This document shows positions 35,886-45,460 of a DNA stretch of 64,000 nucleotides, in pieces (the first letter of the stretch is position 1; the number at the start of each line of letters is the position of its first letter). This DNA comes from Arenibacter sp. P308M17 (GTDB lineage: Bacteria > Bacteroidota > Bacteroidia > Flavobacteriales > Flavobacteriaceae). The notes beneath the pieces are model-generated. The model saw only the letters and a program-made list of their open reading frames with translations, was not told the DNA's origin and ran no database searches. The translations under genes were made by a program, and so were the position numbers. Where the stretch lies: positions 186,001-250,000 of the forward strand of contig NZ_QVON01000003.1 of NCBI RefSeq assembly GCF_003426735.1, written 5' to 3'.

Positions 35886-38108
35886 CTATAATTTATACCT
35901 AAATCCGGTATAAAACATTCTGCCCATTATGGGCGCGTACACCATGGTGGTATCAAAATTGGCACCAAAAGGGTCTTGGGCACCCACCACAGGGTTGTCC
36001 TGCATAAAATTAGTCAAATTTTCCCCTCCCACATAAATTTCAAAATTATGGCTGAACACTTTGGTGAGCTGGGCGTTCATTAAACTGTAAGATGGTGAGT
36101 ACCCCACGGAACTATTGGCGGCTCCTGGCAAACGCTGCCTTCCCAAAGTATGCACCGTATAATCCATGCGCCATTGAGACCCATTTTCTTTGGGGACCGT
36201 CATATATCCAAGATTGGCAAAAAATCGATGCTGGGCCTGTAAGGGTTTTTGCAGTGTCCCAGTTCGGTAATCGGTTTCTACATTATAATTTTTGTAGGCC
36301 GTCCTCAGCTCTAAATTTTTTAATACATTATAATTTACTTCAAATTGAAAGCTTTTGGCCATACTCTTTCCCTCCAGGTTATAAAACGAAACCTCTAAAG
36401 GATTCTCCCAATCTACGACCACCTGATTTTTAAAATTGGTAACGTAATAATCCAATGTTATGTTACCCGTTCTATTGAACAAATTAAATCCCTGTATATA
36501 ACTTGCACCATAATTCCAGGCATCTTCGGGATCCAACCCATAAATACTGCCCTTATCCCCAAGAACACTTATCTGCCTTGACGAGGCAAATAATTGTTGA
36601 TTTTCGGCAAAGATATTGGCTACCCGCCTTCCGCGGCCCAAAGACCCCCTAAAGCTCCCTCTTTCCCATGGCATATACCGCAGGTGCAACCTGGGAGTAA
36701 CAAAAGTCCCTAAATGGTTGTGATTGTCCACTCTTATGCCCGCGGTTAAACTCCACTCTTTTAGATTATCATAACTGTACTCGAAAAAAGCTCCAATGGA
36801 TCTGTCTACCCTGGAAAAACCTTGGGTATTCACCATTTCCCCATAGCCATCATACGCAAAGGTCAGACCTGTTTTAAATTTGCTCTTGGTGTCCCCGATT
36901 ATGGAATTGAACAACAGGTTGGAATAGATACTTTCATGATCAATATTATATTCGTTAAAACCAAAATAGGAATCCTGTTTGTGGATATTATAGGCCGTTT
37001 GAAACCCAAAACTCTGAAATGGTAGCCCGGGAAATACATAGCCCAATTTCCATGAAGTATCAAACCTTCTGGTCTTTATTTCCCCTCCCCATGAATTGGT
37101 AGTGAATTTATCCGTAACAGGATCAAAATTTGTCTGCCCAAGCTGTTTGTCATCGTTCAAAAAACGAAGATTGATAAAACTTATCCAACCGGTATTTGGG
37201 TTTTGGTATTGCCACCTGTTCAATACATTTATTTGATTGCCCAAGGGAACGTCCAAAAACCCATCCCCATTTCCATCTTCCTTGGTATCCCTTCGGTTGC
37301 CATGGAGATAGAGCCCTGTACTCCATTTATCGGTCAACTTTTTGTTCAAATGGGTATTTAATTCCAGCCTGCCATTTAAATTGGCGTACCCGTTGACAAA
37401 TACGGCCTTATCGGTTAAAGGTTTTACCAATTCCGTATTTATTTGTCCCGAAATACTTTCGTAACCATTAACAACACTGCCCGCACCCTTTGTAATCTGG
37501 ATACTCTCCACCCAGGTCCCCGGCGTAAAGGTAAGTCCGTAGGCCTGTGAGGCACCCCGTACCATAGGGATATTCTCTTGGGTTATCAATAAATAAGGAC
37601 TGGTTAGCCCCAACATCTGTATTTGCTTTGTGCCGGTCAGGGCATCGGAAAAGTTAACATCTATGGCAGGATTGGTTTCAAAGCTCTCAGAAAGATTGCA
37701 ACAGGCAGCCTTTAACAACTCTGCACTATTTATGGTGACCACATTCTGTGGGCTGAAATAGGATTTCTGTACCGCATCCCGTTTCTTAAGGACCACCACC
37801 TCGTTCAAAGCATTGGATGGCCTTAGCCAATGGTGGACCATTCTAGGGGAATCAATGGACAAGGTGTCCGACTCAAACCCTACATAGCTAATAACCAGTT
37901 GGTTAAATTCCTTTTTAAACGGAATCACAAAGCTTCCGTCTGTCTTGGTAATGGTCCCCATCTGGGAATTTAACCAATAAACATTGGCTCCCGCCAATCC
38001 TAGGTGCTCATTTTCAGGGTTTTTCTCCATGACCATTCCCTCAATATGGTCCTGGGAAATAGCCAATAAAGGAATCCATAAAAACATACTTACAAAAAAA
38101 TGCTTCAC
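35886..38108 (-). CDS. TonB-dependent receptor, probably for a metal or metal complex
   Basis: This 740-residue outer-membrane receptor has a signal peptide, a CarboxypepD_reg-like N-terminal domain (IEGMVMEKN...GTITKTDGSFVIPF), a plug domain (about 110-230) and a C-terminal beta-barrel that ends in an aromatic residue pattern (MFYTGFRYKL). There is no SusD-like partner. Its neighbours are an HMA protein and a HYC_CC_PP protein, so the substrate is inferred to be a metal (copper is the favourite). The presence of these neighbours, not the receptor sequence, drives that inference. Confidence 0.88.
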   Translation of the reverse strand: MKHFFVSMFLWIPLLAISQDHIEGMVMEKNPENEHLGLAGANVYWLNSQMGTITKTDGSFVIPFKKEFNQLVISYVGFESDTLSIDSPRMVHHWLRPSNALNEVVVLKKRDAVQKSYFSPQNVVTINSAELLKAACCNLSESFETNPAIDVNFSDALTGTKQIQMLGLTSPYLLITQENIPMVRGASQAYGLTFTPGTWVESIQITKGAGSVVNGYESISGQINTELVKPLTDKAVFVNGYANLNGRLELNTHLNKKLTDKWSTGLYLHGNRRDTKEDGNGDGFLDVPLGNQINVLNRWQYQNPNTGWISFINLRFLNDDKQLGQTNFDPVTDKFTTNSWGGEIKTRRFDTSWKLGYVFPGLPFQSFGFQTAYNIHKQDSYFGFNEYNIDHESIYSNLLFNSIIGDTKSKFKTGLTFAYDGYGEMVNTQGFSRVDRSIGAFFEYSYDNLKEWSLTAGIRVDNHNHLGTFVTPRLHLRYMPWERGSFRGSLGRGRRVANIFAENQQLFASSRQISVLGDKGSIYGLDPEDAWNYGASYIQGFNLFNRTGNITLDYYVTNFKNQVVVDWENPLEVSFYNLEGKSMAKSFQFEVNYNVLKNLELRTAYKNYNVETDYRTGTLQKPLQAQHRFFANLGYMTVPKENGSQWRMDYTVHTLGRQRLPGAANSSVGYSPSYSLMNAQLTKVFSHNFEIYVGGENLTNFMQDNPVVGAQDPFGANFDTTMVYAPIMGRMFYTGFRYKL

Positions 38109-38415
38109 TTGATATATTTTATTATGAACCCATTTAAACTTTTCTGATCGAAGCGAACCCTCCCGATCCGGAACGGGCAGAAATCAACTAGCTATGTCCA
38201 ATTGAACCTCTTTTTGAGTTGCATAGCAGGGCTACGGAACTAAAACCTGCCTGCCTGCCGGCAGGAAAGATGAAAAATGGGCGAAAAAGAGCAATTTTTT
38301 TTAGCCAATTGAGAAAAGTTTAAATGTTTTCTATTAGTAGATAATCGAAATCAACAAACCATCGGATTCTCCAATTTCAAAAATGGAAAACCGAAGTCAT
38401 TACCAATAAAAAAAA
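38109..38415. other. 307-nt non-coding stretch with palindromic repeat
   Basis: No coding sequence was recognised. It contains CCTGCCTGCCTGCCGGCAGG (38246-38265), a CCTGCC/GGCAGG palindrome related to the units at 10712, 47620 and 56045. The rest shows no recognisable motif. Confidence 0.55.
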
Positions 38416-38832
38416 TCAAATGAGGAAAACCTGGTCCAAGATTTGGATATCTTTAACCAATATGGGTGGTGGATAATCGGCATGGGGAACAAAGTGCTGC
38501 TCCCTTGGCTGAAATAAATTTATATAATAACAAGTAAAGGCCGCCAAAAAATACTGCTGGCCAAAACTAAGGTCATATTGGGAAATGCTTAATTCGTCCT
38601 GACCCTGAACCGAAACAATCTCGTCAGTGCAGCAACTATTGGAATCCTTATCGAGGTCCGTACCATTATTTAACAAAGGCATTTCCATGCCGCATGTTTC
38701 CGCTTCATGAAAGAAAGCAATATCCACCAACGCACCGAGGCAAAAATGCTTCTCCACCGTCCAAGAAACGGTAGAGGCCAGCATAAAAATTGCCATCAAT
38801 AGAGCCACTATTTTATGGATCATTACTTTCAT
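38416..38832 (-). CDS. HYC_CC_PP family protein
   Basis: This 138-residue membrane-anchored or exported protein is recognised by its family pattern: HFC (His29-Cys31), CC (Cys67-Cys68 in SNSCCTDE) and the PP motif in DYPPPIL near the C-terminus. The family is named for these motifs and is found in Bacteroidota next to metal-transport genes; its function is unknown. The ATG at 38832 (MKVMIHKI...) is preferred because it places the hydrophobic signal at the N-terminus; an ATG at 38883 would add 17 residues. It is upstream of the TonB receptor on the same strand, separated by 307 nt with a repeat. Confidence 0.75.
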   Translation of the reverse strand: MKVMIHKIVALLMAIFMLASTVSWTVEKHFCLGALVDIAFFHEAETCGMEMPLLNNGTDLDKDSNSCCTDEIVSVQGQDELSISQYDLSFGQQYFLAAFTCYYINLFQPREQHFVPHADYPPPILVKDIQILDQVFLI

Positions 38833-38972
38833 AAAGTCAAAAATAATCAAAAGTTGGCACTCTTTATTTTCCTTCCCAAACATTAACTAAATTTTAGGTC
38901 TAAAATTGCCCAACCCAATAATTAGGATGTGAAGTTTAAAATGGGTAGTGCCACAGGATTTATAAATAGCCC

Positions 38973-38980
38973 TATTTTTG
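38973..38980 (+). promoter_or_regulatory. Possible -7 promoter box upstream of the GAF gene (TATTTTTG)
   Basis: TATTTTTG matches TAnnTTTG and lies 15 nt upstream of the ATG at 38995. Its position inside a longer reading frame that would begin at 38941 supports the shorter start for the GAF gene. Confidence 0.35.
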
Positions 38981-38994
38981 TAAAAAATCATCAT

Positions 38995-39447
38995 ATGCTA
39001 AGCAGATTAAGACCAAAGGTTTCGGCAATTATAAACGATCCCCAAATAAATAGCCCCGAAAAAATGCAGGCCATTTGCGAATTGCTTAAAGAAAATGTTC
39101 CGTACTATGATTGGGTAGGGTTCTACTTTAGAAACGGGGATAAGGAAGAGCTGAAATTGGGTCCCTACGCCGGGACCCCTACGGACCATACCATAATTCC
39201 TTTTGGCAAAGGAATATGTGGGCAGGTAGCGGTATCCGATCAAAACTTTGTAGTTCCCGATGTAAAGGCTCAGGACAATTACATAGCTTGTAGTATGACC
39301 GTTAAGGCTGAAATAGTAATTCCCTTATTCTTAAACGGCGTAAATATTGGCCAAATCGACATCGATTCCAATACTCCGGATCCATTTTCCGAAGAGGACG
39401 AGCGTTTTTTGGAATACGTAAACCGGGAGGTCTCCAAAATTCTTTAA
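38995..39447 (+). CDS. GAF domain-containing protein (fRMsr-like)
   Basis: This 150-residue single-GAF protein has the motifs YYDWVGFYF, GPYAGTPTDHTIIPFGKGICGQVA, NYIACS and IDIDSN. It resembles the free methionine-(R)-sulfoxide reductase group (fRMsr/YebR), where cysteines of a GAF pocket are catalytic; Cys residues in GICGQ and IACS are candidates. Whether it is active as such is uncertain. The start at 38995 (MLSRLRPKV) is preferred from family alignment, although in-frame ATG 38941 and GTG 38929 exist. It is followed by purH after 94 nt with its own promoter-like box. Confidence 0.78.
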   Translation: MLSRLRPKVSAIINDPQINSPEKMQAICELLKENVPYYDWVGFYFRNGDKEELKLGPYAGTPTDHTIIPFGKGICGQVAVSDQNFVVPDVKAQDNYIACSMTVKAEIVIPLFLNGVNIGQIDIDSNTPDPFSEEDERFLEYVNREVSKIL

Positions 39448-39498
39448 AACTTTAGGGCGATTGTTAATAATCCTGCTGATTTTTAAGTACAAAAAAAT

Positions 39499-39506
39499 TA
39501 CTTTTG
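39499..39506 (+). promoter_or_regulatory. Possible -7 promoter box upstream of purH (TACTTTTG)
   Basis: TACTTTTG matches TAnnTTTG and lies 35 nt before the purH ATG. No convincing -33 TTG was seen at the expected distance. Confidence 0.4.
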
Positions 39507-39541
39507 TGTCCTTTATAATCCATAACAACAATCACATCAAA

Positions 39542-41074
39542 ATGAGTACCACTAAAAAAGCTTCCTCAGCCTTGATATCCGTTTTTCACAAAGATGGGCT
39601 AGAGCCATTGGTAAAAAAGTTTAATGAATTGGGAATTACCATCTATTCTACAGGAGGTACGGAAACATTCATAAAGGAGTTGGGAATAGACGTAGTGCCC
39701 GTAGAGGACGTTACCAGCTATCCGTCCATATTGGGTGGTAGGGTAAAAACCTTGCATCCCAAGGTGTTTGGTGGTATATTGAACCGTCAGGACAATGAAA
39801 GTGACCAGGCACAATTGAAGGAGTTTGAAATTCCACAATTGGATATCGTCATTGTAGATCTTTATCCTTTTGAAAAAACGGTTGCCAGCGGAGCTTCCGA
39901 ACAGGATATTATTGAAAAAATAGACATAGGAGGCATATCGTTGATACGTGCGGCAGCCAAGAATTATAAGGATACGCTCTGCGTCTCCTCCATGAACGAT
40001 TATGATGAAGTCTTGGAAATGATTGCCAAAGGAAATGGCAGCACTACTTTAGAAGACCGCAGACGTTTTGCAACAAAATCCTTCAATGTGTCATCACATT
40101 ACGATTCGGCCATTTTTAATTACTTCAACAAGAACCACGAAGAGGCTGCGTTCAAATTAAGTGCAACCAACGGGCAGGTCCTTCGCTATGGTGAAAACCC
40201 CCATCAAAAAGGTTTTTTCTTTGGCGATTTTGATGCCATGTTCAACAAACTCCACGGTAAGGAACTTTCCTATAACAATTTGTTGGATGTGGATGCAGCT
40301 GTAAACCTTATCCAAGAATTTAAGAACGATGCCCCCACCTTCGCCATATTGAAACATAATAATGCCTGTGGCCTTGCCACCAGGCCAACCATTCATCAAG
40401 CCTATCTTGATGCATTGGCAGGCGATCCAGTTTCGGCCTTTGGCGGAATATTGATCAGCAACGTTGAAATAGACAAACCCACTGCCGAGGAAATCCATGA
40501 TCTTTTTTGCGAAGTGGTCATTGCACCTAGCTATACCCCCGTGGCCCTGGACATCCTAAAAGGCAAGAAAAATAGAATAATTCTGGTCCAGAATGAAGTA
40601 GACCTCCCCAAAATGACGGTCAAAACATGTTTAAATGGTGTTTTAATTCAGGAAAAAGATGAAAAGACCGATAAAATTTCCGACCTTACCAATGCTACCA
40701 ATAAAAAACCTACGGATAGGGAACTGGAAGATCTGATCTTTGCTTCAAAATTATGTAAACACACCAAAAGCAACACCATTGTTCTTGCCAAAAACAAACA
40801 ATTGTGTGCCAGTGGTACCGGCCAAACTTCTCGTGTAGATGCCCTAAACCAAGCTATCCACAAGGCCCGATCCTTTAATTTTGATCTAAAGGGAGCTGTA
40901 TTGGCCAGTGATGCCTTCTTTCCTTTTCCGGATTGTGTAGAAATTGCGCATAAAAGTGGGGTAACAAGCGTTATACAACCTGGAGGCTCCATAAAGGACC
41001 AACTCAGTATCGATTATTGTAATCAAAATGGAATTGCAATGGTAATGACCGGTACACGTCATTTTAAACATTAA
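39542..41074 (+). CDS. purH: Bifunctional AICAR formyltransferase/IMP cyclohydrolase
   Basis: PurH carries out the last two steps of de novo IMP synthesis: formylation of AICAR with 10-formyl-THF, then cyclisation. The 510-residue protein has the MGS-like IMP cyclohydrolase domain at the N-terminus (ALISVFHKDGLEPLV, STGGTETF, TLHPKVFGGIL) and the AICARFT domain after about residue 200 (RYGENPHQKG, KHNNACGLA, and the C-terminal PGGSIKDQ...GTRHFKH). The ATG at 39542 matches the family; the 27 codons upstream are not conserved. mreB follows 56 nt later. Confidence 0.96.
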   Translation: MSTTKKASSALISVFHKDGLEPLVKKFNELGITIYSTGGTETFIKELGIDVVPVEDVTSYPSILGGRVKTLHPKVFGGILNRQDNESDQAQLKEFEIPQLDIVIVDLYPFEKTVASGASEQDIIEKIDIGGISLIRAAAKNYKDTLCVSSMNDYDEVLEMIAKGNGSTTLEDRRRFATKSFNVSSHYDSAIFNYFNKNHEEAAFKLSATNGQVLRYGENPHQKGFFFGDFDAMFNKLHGKELSYNNLLDVDAAVNLIQEFKNDAPTFAILKHNNACGLATRPTIHQAYLDALAGDPVSAFGGILISNVEIDKPTAEEIHDLFCEVVIAPSYTPVALDILKGKKNRIILVQNEVDLPKMTVKTCLNGVLIQEKDEKTDKISDLTNATNKKPTDRELEDLIFASKLCKHTKSNTIVLAKNKQLCASGTGQTSRVDALNQAIHKARSFNFDLKGAVLASDAFFPFPDCVEIAHKSGVTSVIQPGGSIKDQLSIDYCNQNGIAMVMTGTRHFKH

Positions 41075-41130
41075 TTTTATTACTTTTAACTATCAAAACA
41101 GACATTTAAACCGAAACATAACTACATATA

Positions 41131-42159
41131 ATGGGATTCTTTGATTTCTTAACCGAGGAGATTGCAATAGACTTAGGTACTGCCAACACCCTCATCATTC
41201 ACAACGACAAAGTGGTGGTAGACAGTCCATCTATTGTAGCCAGGGACAGAATAAGTGGAAAGATCATTGCCGTTGGCAAGGAAGCCAATATGATGCAGGG
41301 AAAGACCCATGAAAATATTAAGACCATACGTCCCTTAAAGGATGGGGTCATTGCTGATTTTGACGCCTCGGAAAAGATGATCAACATGTTCATCAAAAAC
41401 ATACCGGCGCTAAAGAAAAAGTGGTTTCCACCGGCCTTGAGAATGGTTATCTGTATCCCTTCCGGAATTACCGAGGTGGAAATGCGTGCCGTTAAGGAGT
41501 CAGCGGAACGTGTTAACGGAAAAGAAGTCTACCTTATCCATGAGCCAATGGCCGCCGCTATCGGGATTGGTCTGGATATTATGCAACCCAAAGGGAACAT
41601 GATCGTTGATATAGGTGGCGGTACCACCGAAATTGCCGTAATTGCCCTAGGCGGAATTGTTTGCGACAAATCGGTCAAAATTGCAGGAGACGTTTTTACA
41701 AACGACATTATCTATTATATGCGTACCCAACACAACCTTTATGTTGGGGAAAGTACGGCAGAGAATATAAAGATAACCATTGGATCCGCCACGGAAGATC
41801 TGCAGACCCCTCCGGATGAAATGTCCGTTCAAGGCAGGGACCTCCTGACAGGGAAGCCCAAACAAGTATCCATTTCCTACCGTGAAATAGCCAAGGCCTT
41901 GGATAAATCCATTTTAAGGGTAGAAGATGCCGTTATGGAAACGCTGTCCCAGACCCCCCCCGAACTGGCCGCGGATATCTATAATACCGGAATTTATTTG
42001 GCCGGTGGTGGATCTATGCTAAGAGGACTGGACAGGCGATTGTCACAAAAAACGGATCTACCGGTGTATATAGCGGAAGATCCGCTAAGGGCAGTGGTAA
42101 GGGGCACGGGTATTGCTTTAAAAAACTTGGAGCGTTACAAGAGTATTTTAATTAAATAG
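41131..42159 (+). CDS. mreB: Rod-shape-determining protein MreB
   Basis: MreB is the bacterial actin that positions the elongasome. The 342-residue protein has the actin-fold phosphate motifs (IDLGTANTLI at residues 10-19; the second at IVDIGGGTTEIAVIALGG) and the adenosine motif (GIYLAGGGSMLRGLD). It opens the mreB-mreC-mreD-mrdA-rodA order. The 118-nt gap to mreC is the longest in the operon and shows no terminator. Confidence 0.97.
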   Translation: MGFFDFLTEEIAIDLGTANTLIIHNDKVVVDSPSIVARDRISGKIIAVGKEANMMQGKTHENIKTIRPLKDGVIADFDASEKMINMFIKNIPALKKKWFPPALRMVICIPSGITEVEMRAVKESAERVNGKEVYLIHEPMAAAIGIGLDIMQPKGNMIVDIGGGTTEIAVIALGGIVCDKSVKIAGDVFTNDIIYYMRTQHNLYVGESTAENIKITIGSATEDLQTPPDEMSVQGRDLLTGKPKQVSISYREIAKALDKSILRVEDAVMETLSQTPPELAADIYNTGIYLAGGGSMLRGLDRRLSQKTDLPVYIAEDPLRAVVRGTGIALKNLERYKSILIK

Positions 42160-42277
42160 TTTATACAATACCTTGTAATCGGTTCTACCCATATAATCAA
42201 GGTTACAGATAGCAAACAGGCCTTAATTCCTTACAGGACAGTTGCCAAAATAAGGTTTTACAAAACAATTTAAGTGA

Positions 42278-43099
42278 ATGCGGCAGATTATCAACTTTAT
42301 ACTAAGATATAAAAATTTCTTGCTCTATCTTTTTCTGTTGATCATATCCTTGGCACTTACCATACAATCCCATTCATATCACCGTTCCAAATACTTTAAT
42401 TCCTCCAATTGGCTAACTGGGAATATCTATGAGACTACGAGCAATATAACCACCTATTTTAGTCTTGGGGAGGAAAATAAAAAACTAGTAGAGGAAAACA
42501 AACGATTGAGAAACCTTCTTTTTAACCAAAAAAAGGAAGATTCCATAGCGTTGGACACAACCAATATTACTTATAGGGTCATTGCTTCACAAGTAATCAA
42601 GAACAGTTATAGCCTGCCCCGTAACTATATTACGATCAAAAAAGGAAGTGCTCATGGCATAAAGCCCGACATGGGCGTTATTTCTGCCAATGGAATCCTT
42701 GGAATAGTGGAAAATACATCCAAAAATTTTGCAACGGTACAGAGCCTTCTGAACACTAAATCCAGGATCAACGCAAAAATCAAGAACACCAACCATTACG
42801 GTTCCTTGGTATGGGACACGAAGAACTACAACATAGTGCAACTTGCGGACATTGAAAGATTGGTACCTATAAAAATTGGGGATACCATAGTTACAGGTGC
42901 AAGTTCCAGTATCTTTCCTGAAAACATTCCCATAGGAGTCATCAAAAATTTTGATCTTAACAATTCGCAAAGCTCATATAGTATAGACATTAGGCTCTTT
43001 AACGATATGGCCGCTATTAAAAGTATTTATGTAATAGAAAACACGAAACGGAAGGAAATAATAGAATTAGAAGCCAAGACCAGTAATGATCCGCAATAG
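42278..43099 (+). CDS. mreC: Rod-shape-determining protein MreC
   Basis: This 273-residue periplasmic scaffold has one N-terminal transmembrane helix (about 14-31), a coiled coil (about 65-90, EENKKLVEENKRLRNL) and two small beta domains. It links MreB to the penicillin-binding proteins. It overlaps mreD by 14 nt, indicating translational coupling. Confidence 0.94.
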   Translation: MRQIINFILRYKNFLLYLFLLIISLALTIQSHSYHRSKYFNSSNWLTGNIYETTSNITTYFSLGEENKKLVEENKRLRNLLFNQKKEDSIALDTTNITYRVIASQVIKNSYSLPRNYITIKKGSAHGIKPDMGVISANGILGIVENTSKNFATVQSLLNTKSRINAKIKNTNHYGSLVWDTKNYNIVQLADIERLVPIKIGDTIVTGASSSIFPENIPIGVIKNFDLNNSQSSYSIDIRLFNDMAAIKSIYVIENTKRKEIIELEAKTSNDPQ

Positions 43100-43595
43100 C
43101 TACTTTATAAACATTATTAGATTTGTACTATTAATTTTAGTACAGGTATTGGTTTTTAATAAGCTCAATTTTTTTGGGTATATTAATCCAATGGTGTATA
43201 TCCTATTCCTTTTTTGGTATCCCATTAAGGAGAAAAGACAATTATTTCTACTGTTAAGTTTTCTACTTGGCTTTTTAATAGATTTATTTTCGGATACCTT
43301 TGCCATTCACGCGGCAGCCACTGTTACCATAGCTTATTTAAGACCCACCATAATGCGCTTTTGTTTTGGGGTAAATTATGATTTTCAAAATTTTAAACAA
43401 ACCAATACCACCAGGGTACAACAAATTACATTTTTAACGTTATTAATTATAATACATCATTTAGTTTTCTATACCCTTGAAATTTTCAGTTTTGAAAATA
43501 CACTGTTAATTTTACAAAAAGTACTAACTGTCAGTTTGGCCACCTTAATTTTGTGCTTACTATTAAGTTCACTTTTTAGTGTTAAAAAAGAATGA
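43086..43595 (+). CDS. mreD: Rod-shape-determining protein MreD
   Basis: This 169-residue integral membrane protein has about five hydrophobic segments (for example YINPMVYILFLFWYP and LLSFLLGFLIDLFSD). It is an elongasome component of unclear molecular activity. The assignment rests on position, size and hydrophobicity as well as FLIDLFSD, which is typical. It overlaps mreC by 14 nt and mrdA by 4 nt. Confidence 0.9.
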   Translation: MIRNSYFINIIRFVLLILVQVLVFNKLNFFGYINPMVYILFLFWYPIKEKRQLFLLLSFLLGFLIDLFSDTFAIHAAATVTIAYLRPTIMRFCFGVNYDFQNFKQTNTTRVQQITFLTLLIIIHHLVFYTLEIFSFENTLLILQKVLTVSLATLILCLLLSSLFSVKKE

Positions 43596-45460
43596 GAAAA
43601 ATCCTATTATCCTCCATAATATTATTGGTCGGAATAACCTTTATCGGTAGATTGTCCTATCTACAGATATTTAGTTTTTCCCCTAATCAAATACTGGAAG
43701 ATCCGGCTATAAAAGCAGTTTACGATTATCCGGAAAGGGGTTATATATATGATAGAAACGGAAAACTTCTGGTAGCAAACCAACCGGCCTATGACGTTAT
43801 GGTCATTCCAAGGGAGGTAAAACCATTGGACACCCTTGAATTTTGCAACTTATTGGGAATCGATAAAGAGAGGTTTATTTCCCAGTTAAGCAAAGCAAGG
43901 GTCTATTCCCCAAGACTTCCCTCTGTTTTGGTGCCCCAACTATCCAAAGAAGACTATGGAAGGCTTCAAGAAAAAATGAGGAGATTTGAAGGGTTCTATA
44001 TTCAAAAAAGATCATTGCGCTATTATGACACCTCTAGTGGTGCCAACGTCTTGGGATACATCAGCGAGGTAAACGAATGGGATCTGGAACGAAACCCCTC
44101 CTACGCCGCAGGGGAATTAAAGGGAACAACCGGTATAGAAAAGGAATACGAGACCATCCTAAGAGGGCGAAAAGGCGTAAAATACATTCAGAAAGACCGG
44201 TTTAACAGGGATATTGGCCCCTATAAGAGCGGCACATTGGATACACTTCCCGAACAGGGAAAACAAATAACCGTTACCTTGGATAAAATGCTTCAGGAAT
44301 ACGGTGAAAAATTGATGACAGGTAAACATGGGGGCATAGTTGCCCTGGAACCGGCATCGGGCGAAATATTGGCGTTAATTTCCGGTCCAACCTACGACCC
44401 CGCCTTATTGGTGGGTAGGGAAAGGTCCAAGAACTACAGCAAATTACATTATGACACCATTTCAAAACCCACCTATGATCGTTCCATCTTGGCCTCCCAA
44501 TCCCCGGGATCGCCCTTTAAGACCTTAAACGCCCTTGTTGCCCTTCAAGAAGGTGCCATTACGCCCGAAACTACCTTTCATTGTTACAACGGCTTCTACG
44601 TGGGAAGAAGGAAAAGAGGCTGTCATTGCGGAGGAGGGACAAGAAATTTAAATTCTGGCATATACCTGTCCTGTAATGCCTATTTTGCAGGGGCCTTTCG
44701 AAAAATTTACGATCAATTTCCAACTTCTGCAGAAGGCATGGATGTTTGGGAAAAACATATGAAAAGTTTTGGTCTTGGTACCTTTTTAGGCTATGACCTA
44801 CCTACTGGAAGACCGGGACGAATTCCCAACAAAGAATATTATAACCGAATATATGGGGACAACAGATGGTCCTCTTCTACCATAATATCCAATTCCATAG
44901 GGCAAGGAGAGGTAGAGGTGACCCCCATCCAACTGGCCAACATGACCGCTGCCATTGCCAATAGAGGACATTTTTTTACCCCCCATATACTTAAAAAAAT
45001 TGAGGGTGAAGCTATCAATATCACAGAATTCACAGAGGCCAAACATACCACTATTGATAAAAAACATTTTGAACCGGTGGTACAGGGAATGGCCGAAGTA
45101 TACAAAAAAGGTACGGCAGCAAGACTGCAAATAGAGGGAATCGAAATTGCCGGTAAAACAGGAACCGTAGAGAACTTCACAAGGATCAATGGCGTACGTA
45201 CCCAACTAACGGACAACTCTGTTTTCGTTGCCTTTGCACCCGTGGACAATCCAAAGATAGCCATTGCCGTGTACATTGAAAATGGATACTTTGGGTCTCG
45301 ATATGCAGGACACATTGCCTCCCTAATGATCGAAAAATATCTAAAAGGCGAAATAACTCGTGTCGACTTGGAGAAAAAGATGTTGGAAAAAACTTTGGAA
45401 GAAGAATATGCAAAGCCCTATAGCGGACAACCTTTTAAAATAAATGAGCGTGTCTGGTAA
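43592..45460 (+). CDS. mrdA: Penicillin-binding protein 2 (elongasome transpeptidase)
   Basis: PBP2 crosslinks lateral-wall peptidoglycan together with RodA. The 622-residue class B protein has an N-terminal membrane anchor, a dimerisation domain starting with YPERGYIYDRNG, and the transpeptidase domain with all three motifs: SxxK at Ser307-Lys310 (SPFK), SxN at Ser360-Asn362 (SCN), and KTG at 522-524. Between the first two motifs is a Cys/His-rich stretch (His330, Cys331, Cys344, His345, Cys346) that could hold a metal. It overlaps both neighbours (4 nt with mreD, 17 nt with rodA). Confidence 0.96.
   Translation: MRKILLSSIILLVGITFIGRLSYLQIFSFSPNQILEDPAIKAVYDYPERGYIYDRNGKLLVANQPAYDVMVIPREVKPLDTLEFCNLLGIDKERFISQLSKARVYSPRLPSVLVPQLSKEDYGRLQEKMRRFEGFYIQKRSLRYYDTSSGANVLGYISEVNEWDLERNPSYAAGELKGTTGIEKEYETILRGRKGVKYIQKDRFNRDIGPYKSGTLDTLPEQGKQITVTLDKMLQEYGEKLMTGKHGGIVALEPASGEILALISGPTYDPALLVGRERSKNYSKLHYDTISKPTYDRSILASQSPGSPFKTLNALVALQEGAITPETTFHCYNGFYVGRRKRGCHCGGGTRNLNSGIYLSCNAYFAGAFRKIYDQFPTSAEGMDVWEKHMKSFGLGTFLGYDLPTGRPGRIPNKEYYNRIYGDNRWSSSTIISNSIGQGEVEVTPIQLANMTAAIANRGHFFTPHILKKIEGEAINITEFTEAKHTTIDKKHFEPVVQGMAEVYKKGTAARLQIEGIEIAGKTGTVENFTRINGVRTQLTDNSVFVAFAPVDNPKIAIAVYIENGYFGSRYAGHIASLMIEKYLKGEITRVDLEKKMLEKTLEEEYAKPYSGQPFKINERVW

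Noticed and set aside
38929-38994. Longer start for the GAF protein (GTG 38929 or ATG 38941)
   Set aside because: Extra residues are not typical of the family, and a promoter-like TATTTTTG box lies inside this segment; it remains possible.
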